Numbered from the stretch's first letter, positions 1-10,606 are shown. The stretch is 64,000 nucleotides of DNA from Erwinia billingiae Eb661 (GCF_000196615.1 NC_014306.1:3472001-3536000), one strand, 5' to 3'. A program made the numbers and translations. The notes: generated from the sequence alone by a model not told the origin.

Positions 1-461
1 AGCCGTAACTGGATTTTGCGCCAGATATCGTGCGGCATATGGCTGACGTCGGGCACGCCAGGCATAAACGCGCCCCACTGGAAGGCGCCGGCACCGCTAC
101 GCGCCAACACGCGTGTGCCACGGCTGGACAGGCGGATGTAGTTAAACGGTTTTCCCGCCGGGACGGGTGACGCGTTGGCCTCCGGCGCCATCTCCGGCAG
201 CCGCTCGCAGACGAAGGTCCCACTGCCGGTTTTGGTTTGCAGATAGCCCTCAGACTGCAGCTGTTCGTAGGCCGAAAGCACCGTGTTTCGCGAAACAGAG
301 AGATCTTTTGCCAGATCGCGGGTGGCCGGTAAACGGCTGCCGGTGGCAATAGCCCCTTGCTGGATCGCCGACTGCAAAACATCGTACAAACGCTTGCCCA
401 GCGCGCCTGCGGGAGCCTGGCTTAAACGGTGTGCGAGCAGGTCGCCAAGTAACGTTCGCAA
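1..461 (-). CDS. MocR/GabR-like transcription regulator (partial)
   Basis: The window edge cuts off the C-terminus. The first 85 or so residues form a GntR-type winged helix (LPATRDLAKDLSVSRNTV, then SEGYLQTKTGSGTF). A linker and the beginning of an aminotransferase fold follow (FMPGVPDVSHMPHDIWRKI), which is the MocR architecture. The only in-frame start after the upstream TAA is TTG at 461, preceded by GAGG at suitable spacing. It is divergent from a GABA-type aminotransferase, so by analogy with Bacillus GabR it probably senses a PLP-amino acid adduct and controls that gene. The specific ligand is inferred. A TATAAT hexamer on its strand lies at 502-497. Confidence 0.85.
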   Translation of the reverse strand, partial: MRTLLGDLLAHRLSQAPAGALGKRLYDVLQSAIQQGAIATGSRLPATRDLAKDLSVSRNTVLSAYEQLQSEGYLQTKTGSGTFVCERLPEMAPEANASPVPAGKPFNYIRLSSRGTRVLARSGAGAFQWGAFMPGVPDVSHMPHDIWRKIQLR

Positions 462-541
462 AATTGGTACCTCGCAATAAAAAAAACTGGCTCTGGATTA
501 TAAAACCCACAAAACGGTAAAAACGAGTCAACCCAATACCA

Positions 542-557
542 CGTGGACCGTTCCACG
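542..557. promoter_or_regulatory. Inverted repeat in divergent promoter region (possible operator)
   Basis: CGTGGA and TCCACG form a perfect 6-bp inverted repeat separated by 4 bases, 26 bp before the aminotransferase start. Its place between a MocR regulator and its likely target makes it a candidate operator. MocR proteins often bind direct repeats instead, so this is inference. Confidence 0.35.
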
Positions 558-582
558 CGAAGACATCTGATGAGGTACAACC

Positions 583-1842
583 ATGAACAGTGAAGTGCAA
601 CAGCGTCGTTTAGCTGCCACGCCGCGCGGCGTTGGCGTGATGTGTGATTTCTACGCCGTTCGCGCAGAAAACGCCACGCTGTGGGATCATCAGGGACGAG
701 AGTATACCGATTTTACCGCCGGGATCGCCGTTCTGAATACCGGACACCGTCATCCAAAAGTGGTTGAAGCGGTTCGCAACCAGCTGGACTGCTTCACGCA
801 TACCGCTTTTCAGGTCATTCCCTACGAGAATTATTTGCTGCTGGCCGAGCGCCTGAATCAGCGGGTGCCGATTGCCGGCCCGGCAAAAACCACTTTTTTC
901 TCCAGCGGCGCGGAAGCGGTTGAAAACGCGGTGAAGATTGCCCGCGCGGCCACCGGTCGTCCGGGCGTTATCGCTTTCACCGGCGCTTTCCATGGCCGCA
1001 CCATGATGACCATGGGCCTGACCGGCAAAGTGGTCCCCTACAAAACCGGCTTTGGACCGTTCCCGGGGTCGGTGTTCCATGCCCGTTACCCGAACGCGCT
1101 GCATGGGCACAGCATCGACGATGCGATGGAGAGCCTGGAATCCCTGTTCCGCTGCGACATCAGCCCACAGCAGGTCGCCGCCATTATCTTCGAACCGATC
1201 CAGGGCGAAGGCGGCTTCAATATCGCGCCAGTCGAGTTTGTCAGCAAACTGCGCACGCTCTGCGACCAACACGGCATTCTGCTGATTGCCGACGAAATTC
1301 AGACCGGCTTTGCCCGCACCGGCAAGCTGTTTGCCTGCGAATACTACCCGGATGCCAAACCTGACCTGATCACCATGGCGAAGAGCCTGGGCGGTGGTCT
1401 GCCGATCTCTGCCGTCTCCGGACGTGCCGAAGTGATGGATGCCCCACTGCCTGGCGGACTGGGTGGCACCTATGCCGGCAACCCGCTGGCCATTGCCTCT
1501 TCGCTGGCGGTACTGGAGGTGATTGACGAAGAAGCGCTGTGTGACCGCGCGCTGCGTCTGGGTGCTGAACTGGTTGAAACGCTCAACGGCTGCGGCAATC
1601 CGGCGCTGGTTGAAGTGCGTGCCCGAGGCTCGATGGTGGCCGCCGAATTCAACGATCCGGCAACCGGCAAACCTTCTGCGGAAATCGCCAAAAACATTCA
1701 GCAAAAAGCGCTGGAACACGGCCTGATCCTGCTGACCTGTGGCGTGCATGGCAACGTCATCCGCTTCCTTTATCCACTGACTATTCCGGACGCCCAGTTT
1801 AAACAGGCGCTGACGCTGCTCGACACGCTGTTGCGCGCGTAG
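583..1842 (+). CDS. gabT: 4-aminobutyrate-type aminotransferase (class III, PLP)
   Basis: Transfers the amino group of GABA (or a related omega-amino acid) to 2-oxoglutarate, giving succinate semialdehyde and glutamate. The 419 residues match the GabT/PuuE length. The PLP lysine is K267 in TMAKSLGGG and the cofactor-binding aspartate is D237 in IADEIQTG; SSGAEAVENAVKIAR and GAFHGRT are typical class III segments. The polyamine-type importer downstream fits putrescine/GABA catabolism and would equally allow PuuE. No succinate semialdehyde dehydrogenase gene is in view. Start ATG at 583 follows GATGAGG. Confidence 0.85.
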   Translation: MNSEVQQRRLAATPRGVGVMCDFYAVRAENATLWDHQGREYTDFTAGIAVLNTGHRHPKVVEAVRNQLDCFTHTAFQVIPYENYLLLAERLNQRVPIAGPAKTTFFSSGAEAVENAVKIARAATGRPGVIAFTGAFHGRTMMTMGLTGKVVPYKTGFGPFPGSVFHARYPNALHGHSIDDAMESLESLFRCDISPQQVAAIIFEPIQGEGGFNIAPVEFVSKLRTLCDQHGILLIADEIQTGFARTGKLFACEYYPDAKPDLITMAKSLGGGLPISAVSGRAEVMDAPLPGGLGGTYAGNPLAIASSLAVLEVIDEEALCDRALRLGAELVETLNGCGNPALVEVRARGSMVAAEFNDPATGKPSAEIAKNIQQKALEHGLILLTCGVHGNVIRFLYPLTIPDAQFKQALTLLDTLLRA

Positions 1843-1917
1843 CTCCGCTGGCACAAATACTGCAATAACGCACCGGCAGCGCTGGCTGCTGATAACAATA
1901 ACGAGGGGAGTTTTGGC

Positions 1918-2943
1918 ATGGTTAAGACGTTGGCATTAATGATTCTGGCTGCTTTTGCCGTACAGGCGCAGGCAGAAACCCTGACCGTCGTTTCTTTTGG
2001 CGGCACCAACAAGGATGCGCAGGAGAAGGCTTTCTACAAACCCTTTACCGCCGCAGGTAAAGGCACTATTGAAGCCGGCGAGTATAACGGCGAGATGGCG
2101 CGCATCCGCGCGATGGTTGAAACCGGCCAGATTGGCTGGGATGTGGTGGAACTGGAAACCCCGGAACTGCAGCGCGGTTGTGAAGAAGGTCTTTTTGAAA
2201 CGCTGGACTGGAACAAACTGGGCAAAAAATCTGACTTTATCCCGGCAGCGGTCACCGAATGTGGCGCCGGTATTTTTGTCTGGTCGACCGTGCTGACTTA
2301 CGACGCCACCAAGTTAAAGAAAGGACCAACCAGCTGGGCGGACTTCTGGGACACCAAAGACTTCCCGGGTAAACGTGCGCTGCGCAAAAGCGCCAAATAC
2401 ACGCTGGAAATCGCGCTGATGGCCGACGGCGTGAAGCGTGAAGACGTGTATACCGTGTTAGCCACCCCTGAAGGTGTCGATCGCGCCTTTAAAAAGCTCG
2501 ACCAGATCAAACCGAATATTCAGTGGTGGGAATCCGGCGCTCAGCCGCTGCAGTGGCTGGTTTCCGGCGATGTGGTGATGAGCTCGGCCTACAACGGCCG
2601 CATTGGTGCCGCGCAGGCTGAAGGACATAACTTCAACATCGTCTGGGACAACGCGCTATACGACCTGGATAACTGGGCGATCGTCAAAGGCTCGAAGCAC
2701 AAGGCCCTGGCCGAACAGTTTATTGCCTTCGCTAACCAGCCTGAAAACCAGAAGGTGTTTGCTGAAAACATTCCTTACGGCCCGACCAACCTTAGCGCCG
2801 GCAAGATGCTGGATCCTAAACGCCTGAGCACCCTGCCAACCGCGCCGGAAAACCTGGCGAAGTCGTTACAGGTGAGCAGTGATTTCTGGCTTGAGCACGG
2901 CGAAGATCTCGAACAGCGCTTCAACGCCTGGGCAGCCAGATAA
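1918..2943 (+). CDS. Polyamine-type ABC transporter substrate-binding protein
   Basis: Periplasmic binding protein of the spermidine/putrescine (PotD/PotF/YdcS) class. A signal peptide of about 19 residues ends AVQAQA before ETLTVVSFGG, and the mature part has the usual WDVVELETPELQRGCEEGLFE and WADFWDTKDFPGKRAL segments of this class. It is 341 residues long with a strong GAGGGGAG ribosome site. It sits 75 bp after the aminotransferase and 56 bp before the first permease, so one operon is likely. Substrate (putrescine, GABA or other amine) is inferred from class and neighbours. Confidence 0.85.
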   Translation: MVKTLALMILAAFAVQAQAETLTVVSFGGTNKDAQEKAFYKPFTAAGKGTIEAGEYNGEMARIRAMVETGQIGWDVVELETPELQRGCEEGLFETLDWNKLGKKSDFIPAAVTECGAGIFVWSTVLTYDATKLKKGPTSWADFWDTKDFPGKRALRKSAKYTLEIALMADGVKREDVYTVLATPEGVDRAFKKLDQIKPNIQWWESGAQPLQWLVSGDVVMSSAYNGRIGAAQAEGHNFNIVWDNALYDLDNWAIVKGSKHKALAEQFIAFANQPENQKVFAENIPYGPTNLSAGKMLDPKRLSTLPTAPENLAKSLQVSSDFWLEHGEDLEQRFNAWAAR

Positions 2944-2999
2944 GTTAAGCCGGCCGGGCCAGCATCGCGCCCGGCCGCACCTGAATTAAGGAGTCAGCA

Positions 3000-4265
3000 A
3001 TGAGTCAAAATCCGGTTCTGGAGTCCAACATGCCCCCTGCACTGAACGGCGAGCTGTCCCTCAGTCAGCGTCTGCGCCGCGTGGACCGGGCGAAAACCCG
3101 CCGCTCACTGATGCTGATAGCGCCTTTGCTGATCTTCGTGGTGGTCTGTTTTCTTTTTCCGATCGTTTCCATTCTGAGTAAAAGTGTTGAGAACCCGGAG
3201 TTCCACGACACGCTGCCGGAAACCACCGCCGCGCTGGCGCAGTGGTCAGGCAACGCCCTGCCCGATGAATCCCTGTATGCCACGCTGGGCAAAGAGCTGA
3301 AGAGCGCCCGCGAGCAAGGCCAGATTGCGGCCATCGCCAAACGGATGAGCTATGAGGATCCCAGCTTCCGCCGGCTGATTGTGACCGCGCCGCGTCTGGT
3401 GCCCGACTCGGGAAGCCAGGTAAAAGAAGCGATGATCGCCCGTCAGCCGTTGTGGGGCGAACTGTCTACCTGGCAGACGCTGCAACGCGCAGCCAAACCG
3501 CTGACCAGCTACTATCTGCTGTCGGTCTTCGATCGTAAGGTGGATGTCAAAACCGGTGAGGTAGTGAAGATCCCGGCTGAGCAGGCGCTGTATGTTAACG
3601 TGCTGCTGCGCACGCTGTGGATGGCGTTGGTGGTGACCTTACTCTGCGTGGGCATTGGCTATCCGCTGGCGTACTGGCTGGCAAAGCAGCCCTCTAATCG
3701 CGCGAATCTGCTGATGATCCTGGTCCTGCTGCCGTTCTGGACCTCGCTGATCGTCCGCACCGCCAGCTGGATTGTGCTGTTGCAGTCAGGTGGGTTAATT
3801 AACCGCGCATTGATGGCAGTGGGCTTAATCGACCACCCGTTAACGCTGGTGTTTAACCGCATTGGCGTCTTTATCTCGATGACCCACATTCTGCTGCCGT
3901 TTATCGTGCTGCCGTTATATGCAGTGATGAAAGGCATTTCCCCCACCTATGTGCGCGCGGCTATTTCCCTTGGCGCGCATCCGTTCCTCGCTTTCTGGCG
4001 CGTCTACGTGCCGCAAACCTACGCCGGGATTGCCGCGGGTGCGCTGCTGGTCTTCATGATGGCGATTGGCTACTACGTAACGCCCGCCCTGCTGGGCGGA
4101 CCGGATGACCAGATGGTCAGCTACTTTGTGGCGTTCTTTACTAACAGCACCATGAACTGGGGCATGGCCGCAGCATTGGGCAGCCAGCTGCTGATTATCG
4201 TGATGTTGCTGTATGTGGTTTATGTCCGCGTGACCCGCACCTCTGCCGAATCGGCAGCCCATTAA
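3000..4265 (+). CDS. Polyamine-type ABC transporter permease 1
   Basis: Inner-membrane subunit, 421 residues. After a first membrane helix near residues 35-55 there is a long periplasmic insert up to about residue 195, then the permease core. The EAA-type loop that docks to an ATPase is visible as YVRAAISLGAHPFLAFWRV. The long N-terminal insert is unlike the roughly 285-residue PotB but occurs in several polyamine/opine-type permeases. Followed after 7 bp by the partner permease. Confidence 0.85.
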   Translation: MSQNPVLESNMPPALNGELSLSQRLRRVDRAKTRRSLMLIAPLLIFVVVCFLFPIVSILSKSVENPEFHDTLPETTAALAQWSGNALPDESLYATLGKELKSAREQGQIAAIAKRMSYEDPSFRRLIVTAPRLVPDSGSQVKEAMIARQPLWGELSTWQTLQRAAKPLTSYYLLSVFDRKVDVKTGEVVKIPAEQALYVNVLLRTLWMALVVTLLCVGIGYPLAYWLAKQPSNRANLLMILVLLPFWTSLIVRTASWIVLLQSGGLINRALMAVGLIDHPLTLVFNRIGVFISMTHILLPFIVLPLYAVMKGISPTYVRAAISLGAHPFLAFWRVYVPQTYAGIAAGALLVFMMAIGYYVTPALLGGPDDQMVSYFVAFFTNSTMNWGMAAALGSQLLIIVMLLYVVYVRVTRTSAESAAH

Positions 4266-4272
4266 GGAGACG

Positions 4273-5103
4273 ATGATGAGACAAAATGGAAGCCAACTGC
4301 TTCGCCTGTGGAACGCCTTCTTCACCTTTTATGGCGCGGCGGTACTGCTGTTTCTGATCGTGCCGGTCCTGGTGATTGTGCCGCTGTCGTTTAACTCAAG
4401 TTCGTTTTTAAGCTATCCCCTCAGCGGCTTCTCGCTGCGCTGGTATCAGACCTTCTTCCATTCAGGTGAGTGGCTGAATGCGCTCGGCAACAGCCTGATG
4501 ATTGCGCCGATGGCCACCTTAGTGGCAACGGTGCTGGGCGTGCTGGCGGCGATGGGGCTGGTGCGGGGGGAATTCCGTGGCAAAGGGATCGTGATGGCCA
4601 TTCTGATTTCGCCGATGGTGGCGCCGGTGGTGATCATCGCCGTGGGGATGTTCTTCTTCTTTGCGAAACTCTCGCTGCTGAACAGCTACCTCGGGCTGGT
4701 TCTTGCTCATGCCCTGCTTGGCGTGCCGTTTGTGGTGATCACCGTGGTGGCGGTACTTAAGAGCTATGACAGCAATCTGTCGCGCGCGGCCGCCAGTCTG
4801 GGGGCTTCGCCGCTGTATACCTTCCGCAAAGTGACGCTGCCGCTGATTGCGCCCGGCGTATTCTCCGGTGCGCTGTTCGCCTTCGCCGCCTCTTTCGATG
4901 AAGTGGTGGTGACGCTGTTCCTCGCCAGCCCGCGTCAGCGAACCTTGCCCATTCAGATGTTTGCCGGCATCAGGGAAAATCTTGACCCGACCATCGCCGC
5001 GGCGGCGACGTTGATGATTGGCGCGTCCTTGATCCTGCTGATCGTCATGGAACTGCTGAGAAGGCGCGGCGAGAAAATGCGTCAGTCGGCACCGGCTCAT
5101 TAG
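4273..5103 (+). CDS. Polyamine-type ABC transporter permease 2
   Basis: PotC-type inner-membrane subunit, 276 residues, about six membrane helices, with the ATPase-docking loop LSRAAASLGASPLYTFRKV. It starts 7 bp after the first permease behind AAGGAG. It closes the operon: a strong terminator follows at once and no ATP-binding subunit gene is present on either strand between here and the divergent regulator. The ATPase must be outside the window or shared with another importer. Confidence 0.85.
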   Translation: MMRQNGSQLLRLWNAFFTFYGAAVLLFLIVPVLVIVPLSFNSSSFLSYPLSGFSLRWYQTFFHSGEWLNALGNSLMIAPMATLVATVLGVLAAMGLVRGEFRGKGIVMAILISPMVAPVVIIAVGMFFFFAKLSLLNSYLGLVLAHALLGVPFVVITVVAVLKSYDSNLSRAAASLGASPLYTFRKVTLPLIAPGVFSGALFAFAASFDEVVVTLFLASPRQRTLPIQMFAGIRENLDPTIAAAATLMIGASLILLIVMELLRRRGEKMRQSAPAH

Positions 5104-5121
5104 ACTCGATGCCAGAAAAGC

Positions 5122-5156
5122 AAAACGCCTGATGAAATTCATCAGGCGTTTTTTTT
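5122..5156. terminator. Bidirectional Rho-independent terminator
   Basis: AACGCCTGAT and ATCAGGCGTT form a 10-bp stem around GAAATTC, with T8 on the plus side and a T-rich tract on the minus side. It lies between the convergent permease and yfcD genes and serves both. Confidence 0.9.
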
Positions 5157-5179
5157 GCACTCAGGCGAGCCGCCGGAGG

Positions 5180-5725
5180 TTACTCCTGGCGTGAACTGCC
5201 AGAGCTGGAACGGCCGGACTCGTTGTTACGGCTGAGCCACAGTGACAGGGCTTTCAGTGAATCATCGGTGAATTCATCGCAACGGGCGGTGATCTCTTCC
5301 GGCGTCATCCAGGTGACCTCATCCACTTCTTCTTCCTGCATGGCAAACGGACCGTGTGAGACGCAGCTGAACAATCCGCCCCAGACGCGGCAGTGCTGAT
5401 CTTCAAAGTAGAACAGACCGTGTTCAGCAAAAGGAACCGCCGCAATACCCAGCTCCTCTTCCGCCTCACGGCGCGCTGATTCCAGCATATCTTCGCCACT
5501 TTGCACCACGCCACCGGCGGTCGCATCCAGCATACCCGGCATAAAGTCTTTGGTTTCTGTACGGCGCTGTACCAGAATTTTGCCCATCCCATCGTGTACC
5601 ACGATGTAGGTCGCGCGATGGCGCAAACATTGTGCCCGCATATGCGCACGGCTGGACTGTGCGACGACCTCGTTTTCTTCATTAACGATGTCTACCCACT
5701 CCGTGCCGCTCTCTTGCTCCACCAT
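5180..5725 (-). CDS. yfcD: Nudix hydrolase YfcD
   Basis: Member of the IPP-isomerase-like Nudix branch that hydrolyses nucleoside-diphosphate-linked or similar substrates; the true substrate is not known. A canonical Nudix box is present at residues 72-94 (G72, E78, R86, E87, E90, E91, G93). Length 181, close to E. coli YfcD. The C-terminal tail is short and Ser-rich ([11 protein letters not shown]). First of the conserved yfcD-yfcF-yfcH block. Confidence 0.9.
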   Translation of the reverse strand: MVEQESGTEWVDIVNEENEVVAQSSRAHMRAQCLRHRATYIVVHDGMGKILVQRRTETKDFMPGMLDATAGGVVQSGEDMLESARREAEEELGIAAVPFAEHGLFYFEDQHCRVWGGLFSCVSHGPFAMQEEEVDEVTWMTPEEITARCDEFTDDSLKALSLWLSRNNESGRSSSGSSRQE

Positions 5726-5821
5726 CCGTAACCCTTATTTGTTCTGGCGCATCAGCGCACGTTTACTCTTGCCCGCACAGTGTGCCACGGACCGTAAAAA
5801 AATTATAACCCGCGAGTGTGA

Positions 5822-6538
<717 letters not shown>

Positions 6539-6597
6539 TCACCTAAGCTGAAAGCAGGCTGTTGGATTTTTTATTTCTCTGATTAAGGACAGACAGC

Positions 6598-7491
6598 ATG
6601 CATATTTTACTGACAGGCGGCACCGGCCTGATTGGCAGCCACCTTATTCCCCGCCTGCTGCATCGGGGTGAAACCGTCAGCGTGGTGACACGCGACGTCG
6701 CCGCAGCACGGGCGAAGCTGGGCCCGGAAGTGCACCTCTGGTCCGGCCTCGATCAACAACTGGATCTGAATGACGTTGATGCGGTAATCAATCTGGCCGG
6801 TGAACCGATTGCCGATAAGCGCTGGACCGAGCAGCAGAAGCGCCACCTGTGCGAAAGCCGCTGGCAAATCACCGAACGGCTGGTGAGCCTAATCCATGCC
6901 AGCAGTAACCCGCCTTCGGTGCTGATTTCCGGCTCCGCCACCGGCTTTTACGGCGATACCGGCGACCTGGTGCTGACCGAAGACGATCCCGGTCACGATG
7001 AGTTTACCCATCAGCTTTGCGCGCACTGGGAACAGCTGGCGCTGGCGGCGGCCAGCGAACATACCCGGGTTTGCCTGATGCGTACCGGCGTGGTGCTGGC
7101 GAAAGAAGGTGGCGCGTTAAGCAAAATGAAATTGCCCTTCAGAATGGGCATCGGCGGCCCGATAGGCATTGGCAAGCAGTATATGCCGTGGATCCATCTG
7201 GATGACATGCTGAACGCCATCCTGTGGCTGCTGGACAGCCCTGGCTTAAGCGGTCCGTTCAACATGGTGGCGCCGTATGCGGTGCGCAACGAACAGTTCG
7301 CTGCCACGCTGGGGCACGCCATGCACCGCCCGGCCTTTATGCGCACGCCGGCGACCGCCATTAAGCTGATGATGGGCGAATCGGCGATTCTGGTGCTGGG
7401 CGGGCAACACGTGTTGCCTAAGCGGCTGGAAGAGTCGGGGTTTGCCTTCCGCTGGTATCAGCTGGACGAGGCGCTGGCAGACGTGGTGTAA
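6598..7491 (+). CDS. yfcH: NAD(P)-binding SDR-type epimerase YfcH
   Basis: Extended short-chain dehydrogenase of the SULA/TIGR01777 type. The nucleotide-binding motif is at the very N-terminus ([13 protein letters not shown], residues 4-16), followed by [17 protein letters not shown] and the catalytic Tyr region [11 protein letters not shown]. Length 297 equals E. coli YfcH. The reaction is not known. It is divergent from yfcF and convergent with hisP. Confidence 0.9.
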   Translation: MHILLTGGTGLIGSHLIPRLLHRGETVSVVTRDVAAARAKLGPEVHLWSGLDQQLDLNDVDAVINLAGEPIADKRWTEQQKRHLCESRWQITERLVSLIHASSNPPSVLISGSATGFYGDTGDLVLTEDDPGHDEFTHQLCAHWEQLALAAASEHTRVCLMRTGVVLAKEGGALSKMKLPFRMGIGGPIGIGKQYMPWIHLDDMLNAILWLLDSPGLSGPFNMVAPYAVRNEQFAATLGHAMHRPAFMRTPATAIKLMMGESAILVLGGQHVLPKRLEESGFAFRWYQLDEALADVV

Positions 7492-7498
7492 GCGCAAG

Positions 7499-7525
7499 CA
7501 TCAACCCCGGAAACCGGGGTTGATG
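7499..7525. terminator. Convergent-gene hairpin between yfcH and hisP
   Basis: CATCAACCCCGG and CCGGGGTTGATG form a perfect 12-bp stem with an AAA loop. There is no good T-run on either side, so it may act as an mRNA 3'-end stabiliser as much as a terminator. Confidence 0.6.
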
Positions 7526-7539
7526 GCGGTGCGAACCGG

Positions 7540-8313
7540 TTACTTCAGCGCACCGGAAAGGAATTGCTGCAGACGGGTGCTTTTCGGATTATTGAACAGT
7601 TCCTGCGGCGGTCCTTCTTCCTCAATTTTCCCCTGATGCAGGAAGATCACATGGCTGGAAACGTGGCGGGCAAACTCCATTTCGTGCGTCACCACCACCA
7701 TGGTTTTCCCCTCTTCTGCCAGCTTCTGCATAATCTTCAGCACTTCACCGACCAGCTCAGGATCCAGCGCAGAGGTGGGCTCATCAAACAGCAGCACTTC
7801 GGGCTCCATCGCCAATGCGCGGGCAATAGACACACGCTGCTGCTGACCCCCTGACAGATTCACCGGATATTTGCCGCGCGCGCGCTCATCAATCCCCACT
7901 TTATCGAGGTACTTGATCGCCCGTGACTGCGCTTCCGCTTTGCTCAGGCCCAGCACCTGGATTGGCGCTTCCATCACGTTCTGCAGCACCGTCATATGGC
8001 TCCACAGATTGAAGTGCTGGAATACCATGGTCAGGCTGGTGCGCAGTTCACGCAGCTGTTCTTTGTTGGAGACCTTCAACTGGCCATCGGTATCACGCAC
8101 CAGGTTAATCATCTGGTTGTTCACCGCGATGGTGCCTTCGCTTGGCTTCTCAAGGAAGTTAATGCAGCGCAGGAAGGTACTTTTACCTGAACCGGACGAG
8201 CCGATAATGCTGATCACATCGCCAGCATTGGCCTGCAGCGATACGCCCTTCAGCACTTCATGCTCGCCATAACGTTTATGCAGTTCAGTTACGCTTAATT
8301 TATTGTCGGCCAT
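7540..8313 (-). CDS. hisP: Histidine ABC transporter ATP-binding protein HisP
   Basis: Drives histidine (and, with other binding proteins, lysine/arginine/ornithine) import with HisQM. Walker [10 protein letters not shown]-loop [12 protein letters not shown], signature LSGGQQQ and Walker [15 protein letters not shown] are intact. Start chosen at ATG 8313 (257 residues, same as E. coli); an in-frame TTG at 8325 overlapping the hisM stop would add four residues. Last gene of hisJQMP. Confidence 0.95.
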   Translation of the reverse strand: MADNKLSVTELHKRYGEHEVLKGVSLQANAGDVISIIGSSGSGKSTFLRCINFLEKPSEGTIAVNNQMINLVRDTDGQLKVSNKEQLRELRTSLTMVFQHFNLWSHMTVLQNVMEAPIQVLGLSKAEAQSRAIKYLDKVGIDERARGKYPVNLSGGQQQRVSIARALAMEPEVLLFDEPTSALDPELVGEVLKIMQKLAEEGKTMVVVTHEMEFARHVSSHVIFLHQGKIEEEGPPQELFNNPKSTRLQQFLSGALK

Positions 8314-8321
8314 AATTCTGC

Positions 8322-9038
8322 TCAATGAGTTGATGAAGGTTTAACGTGCTTCAGCCAGCGTTTTTCCGCCTTGCGGAACAGACTAATCAACACATACGAG
8401 ATCATAAGATACAGCACCGCCGCAATGCCAAAGGCCACAAACGGCTGATAGGTTGCGGAGTTAATGTCGCGGGCAACCTTCAACAGATCGGGCACCGTGG
8501 CGGTAAACGCCAGCGCCGTCGAGTGCAGCATCAGGATCACTTCATTGCTGTAAGCAGGCAGCGCGGTGCGCAGTGCGGAAGGCATGATGATGCAGCGATA
8601 CAGTTTGAAGGTGGAGAAACCATAGGCCCGCGCCGCTTCAATTTCACCGTGCGGCACCGAACGGATTGCCCCGGCAAAGATTTCGGTGGTGTAGGCACAG
8701 GTATTCAGCGTTAACGCCAGCAGCGTACAGTTAAGGCCGCTGCGGAAGAAGGCGTTGAGCAAATCGTTGCCCTTCACAATCTCCAGCGTGTACATGCCCG
8801 AGTAGAAGATCAGCAGCTGCACGTATAACGGCGTGCCACGGAAAATATAGGTGAACAGCCACACCGGGAAACGCACGGCGGTAATCGAGGAGACGCGCGC
8901 AATGGACAGCAATACCGCCAGGCAGCCGCCCAGCACCACGGAAATAATCAGCAGCCACAGCGTAATCGCCACGCCTGAAAAACGGTATCCGTCAGTCCAC
9001 AGCAGGGCTTGCCAGTAGTCATGAATAATGTCGATCAT
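8322..9038 (-). CDS. hisM: Histidine ABC transporter permease HisM
   Basis: Inner-membrane subunit with five or so membrane helices, 238 residues as in E. coli. The EAA loop [20 protein letters not shown] docks HisP. It overlaps hisQ by four bases (ATGA), so the two are translationally coupled. Confidence 0.95.
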   Translation of the reverse strand: MIDIIHDYWQALLWTDGYRFSGVAITLWLLIISVVLGGCLAVLLSIARVSSITAVRFPVWLFTYIFRGTPLYVQLLIFYSGMYTLEIVKGNDLLNAFFRSGLNCTLLALTLNTCAYTTEIFAGAIRSVPHGEIEAARAYGFSTFKLYRCIIMPSALRTALPAYSNEVILMLHSTALAFTATVPDLLKVARDINSATYQPFVAFGIAAVLYLMISYVLISLFRKAEKRWLKHVKPSSTH

Positions 9039-9721
9039 AGGTCAGCCCTTCTTACACCCACCGAATAACGGCGTTCAAGCCACAACAGCACGCCGTTGGA
9101 CAGCGTGGTAAACACCAGATAGATCACCCCGGCCACCACCGCAAAATAGAACGGCTGCCAGGTACTTTTCCCCGCCAGCTGGGTCGCTTTGACCACGTCT
9201 TCCAGCCCCAGCAATGACACCAGCGCCGTTGCCTTGAGGATCACCTGCCAGTTATTGCCGATGCCCGGCAGCGCATAGCGCATCATGCCTGGGAACAGGA
9301 TCCGACGGAAAGTCTGGGAAGAGGTAAAACCGAACGCCGTCGCGGCCTCAATCTGGCCTCTCGGCACCGCCATATAGGCGCCGCGGAAAGTTTCAGTGAA
9401 GTACGCGCCGTAGATAAAGCCAAGGGTGATGATACCGGCAACCATCGGATCAATATCAAACTGATCGACGCCCAGTGCATCAGTAAGTTGGTTCAACGCA
9501 ATTTGCAGACCGTAGAAGATCAGCAGCATCAGAACCAGATCCGGCACGCCACGGATCAGCGTGGTGTAACCTTCGAAAATCAGGCGTAACGCCCGATTGC
9601 TGGAGAGCTTGGCCCCTGCGCCAATCAACCCAAGGATAACGGAGAGCAGCACCGAGCTGAGAGCCAGCTCAAGCGTGACCAGCGCACCTTTAAAAATCAC
9701 TTCAGAATAGCCATACAGCAT
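9035..9721 (-). CDS. hisQ: Histidine ABC transporter permease HisQ
   Basis: Partner of HisM in the inner membrane, 228 residues, with EAA loop GQIEAATAFGFTSSQTFRRI. It begins 102 bp after hisJ, the intervening segment carrying a strong hairpin that should reduce read-through or shield the hisJ message. Confidence 0.95.
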   Translation of the reverse strand: MLYGYSEVIFKGALVTLELALSSVLLSVILGLIGAGAKLSSNRALRLIFEGYTTLIRGVPDLVLMLLIFYGLQIALNQLTDALGVDQFDIDPMVAGIITLGFIYGAYFTETFRGAYMAVPRGQIEAATAFGFTSSQTFRRILFPGMMRYALPGIGNNWQVILKATALVSLLGLEDVVKATQLAGKSTWQPFYFAVVAGVIYLVFTTLSNGVLLWLERRYSVGVRRADL

Positions 9722-9779
9722 AAGGATGTCCTGTCTTTGGATTAACTTCGCGTTTCATCCGCCTGTGGCGTACAAAACA

Positions 9780-9808
9780 GGGGCCGCAGTCTACCGACTG
9801 TCGGCCCC
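9780..9808 (-). terminator. Hairpin between hisJ and hisQ (attenuator or mRNA stabiliser)
   Basis: A 7-bp GGGGCCG/CGGCCCC outer stem and 5-bp CAGTC/GACTG inner stem flank a 4-base loop, with one bulged base. On the minus strand it is followed by TGTTTTG, a weak T-run. The position matches where E. coli and Salmonella keep REP sequences that let the binding protein be made in excess over the permeases. Confidence 0.65.
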
Positions 9809-9823
9809 CATGACAGGTTTTAC

Positions 9824-10606
9824 TTAACCGCCGTACACGTCAAAGTCGAAATATTTTTTCGCTAACTTATCGTAGGTTCCATCTTTACGCATGGAATCGA
9901 ACGCTTTATCGATCGCGGCTTTCAGGTCGGCATCATCTTTACGCATGCCCATCCCGGTACCCACACCGAAGATTTTCTCGTCTTTTACTGCCGGACCTGC
10001 AAAGGCAAAGCCCTTACCGGCAGGCTGCTTCAGGAAGCCTTCGCTGGCGGCAACTTCATCCTGGAAGGCGGCATCGATACGTCCCGCGGTCAGATCCTGA
10101 TACACCAGGTCCTGGTTCGCGTAAGGGGTAACGGTGATACCTTTTGGACGCCAGTTTTCGTTGGCATACGTTTCCTGCGTGGTGCCCTGCAGCAGACCGA
10201 TGGTTTTGCCTTTCAGCGAATCCAGCGTCGGCATGATTTTCGAGCCTTTCGGCGCGATCAGACGGGCGTTAGCTGCGTACAGTTTTTCCGAGAAAGCGAT
10301 TTCCATCTGACGCTTTTCGGTAATTGAGAGCGAGGAGATGATGGCATCAATTTTTTTCGCTTTCAGAGAGGGGATCAAAGCATCGAAATCACTTTCCACG
10401 TAGGTACATTTGGTCTCCATACGCTTACAGATCTCATTCGCCAGATCGATATCGAAGCCAACCAGTTGCCCCTGAGCGTTTTTAGACTCAAACGGAGCAT
10501 AGGTCGGATCGGTGCCGATGCGCAGCGTTTTCGGCGCAGCAGCAAACGCGCTGCTTGCGCTGGAGAGAGCCAGCAGCAGAGAAAGAGCCAGGACCTGCTT
10601 TTTCAT
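9824..10606 (-). CDS. hisJ: Periplasmic histidine-binding protein HisJ (LAO-type)
   Basis: Captures histidine and probably lysine/arginine/ornithine for HisQMP. Signal peptide of about 22 residues ends ASSAFA, and the mature protein starts with [19 protein letters not shown]. Length 260. E. coli has two paralogues, argT and hisJ, in tandem; only one is here, directly behind the sigma54-type promoter that in E. coli serves argT, so this single protein may fill both roles. Good GAGGG ribosome site. Confidence 0.9.
   Translation of the reverse strand: MKKQVLALSLLLALSSASSAFAAAPKTLRIGTDPTYAPFESKNAQGQLVGFDIDLANEICKRMETKCTYVESDFDALIPSLKAKKIDAIISSLSITEKRQMEIAFSEKLYAANARLIAPKGSKIMPTLDSLKGKTIGLLQGTTQETYANENWRPKGITVTPYANQDLVYQDLTAGRIDAAFQDEVAASEGFLKQPAGKGFAFAGPAVKDEKIFGVGTGMGMRKDDADLKAAIDKAFDSMRKDGTYDKLAKKYFDFDVYGG

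Noticed and set aside
250..600. 116-codon minus-strand frame over the MocR start region
   Set aside because: It is out of frame with the winged-helix domain that is clearly encoded on the same strand and shows no family feature.
610..1854. 414-codon open frame antisense to the GABA-type aminotransferase
   Set aside because: Composition is Arg/Gln/Ala-rich without domain signals, and the plus-strand enzyme has all catalytic motifs; it is a GC-driven shadow frame.
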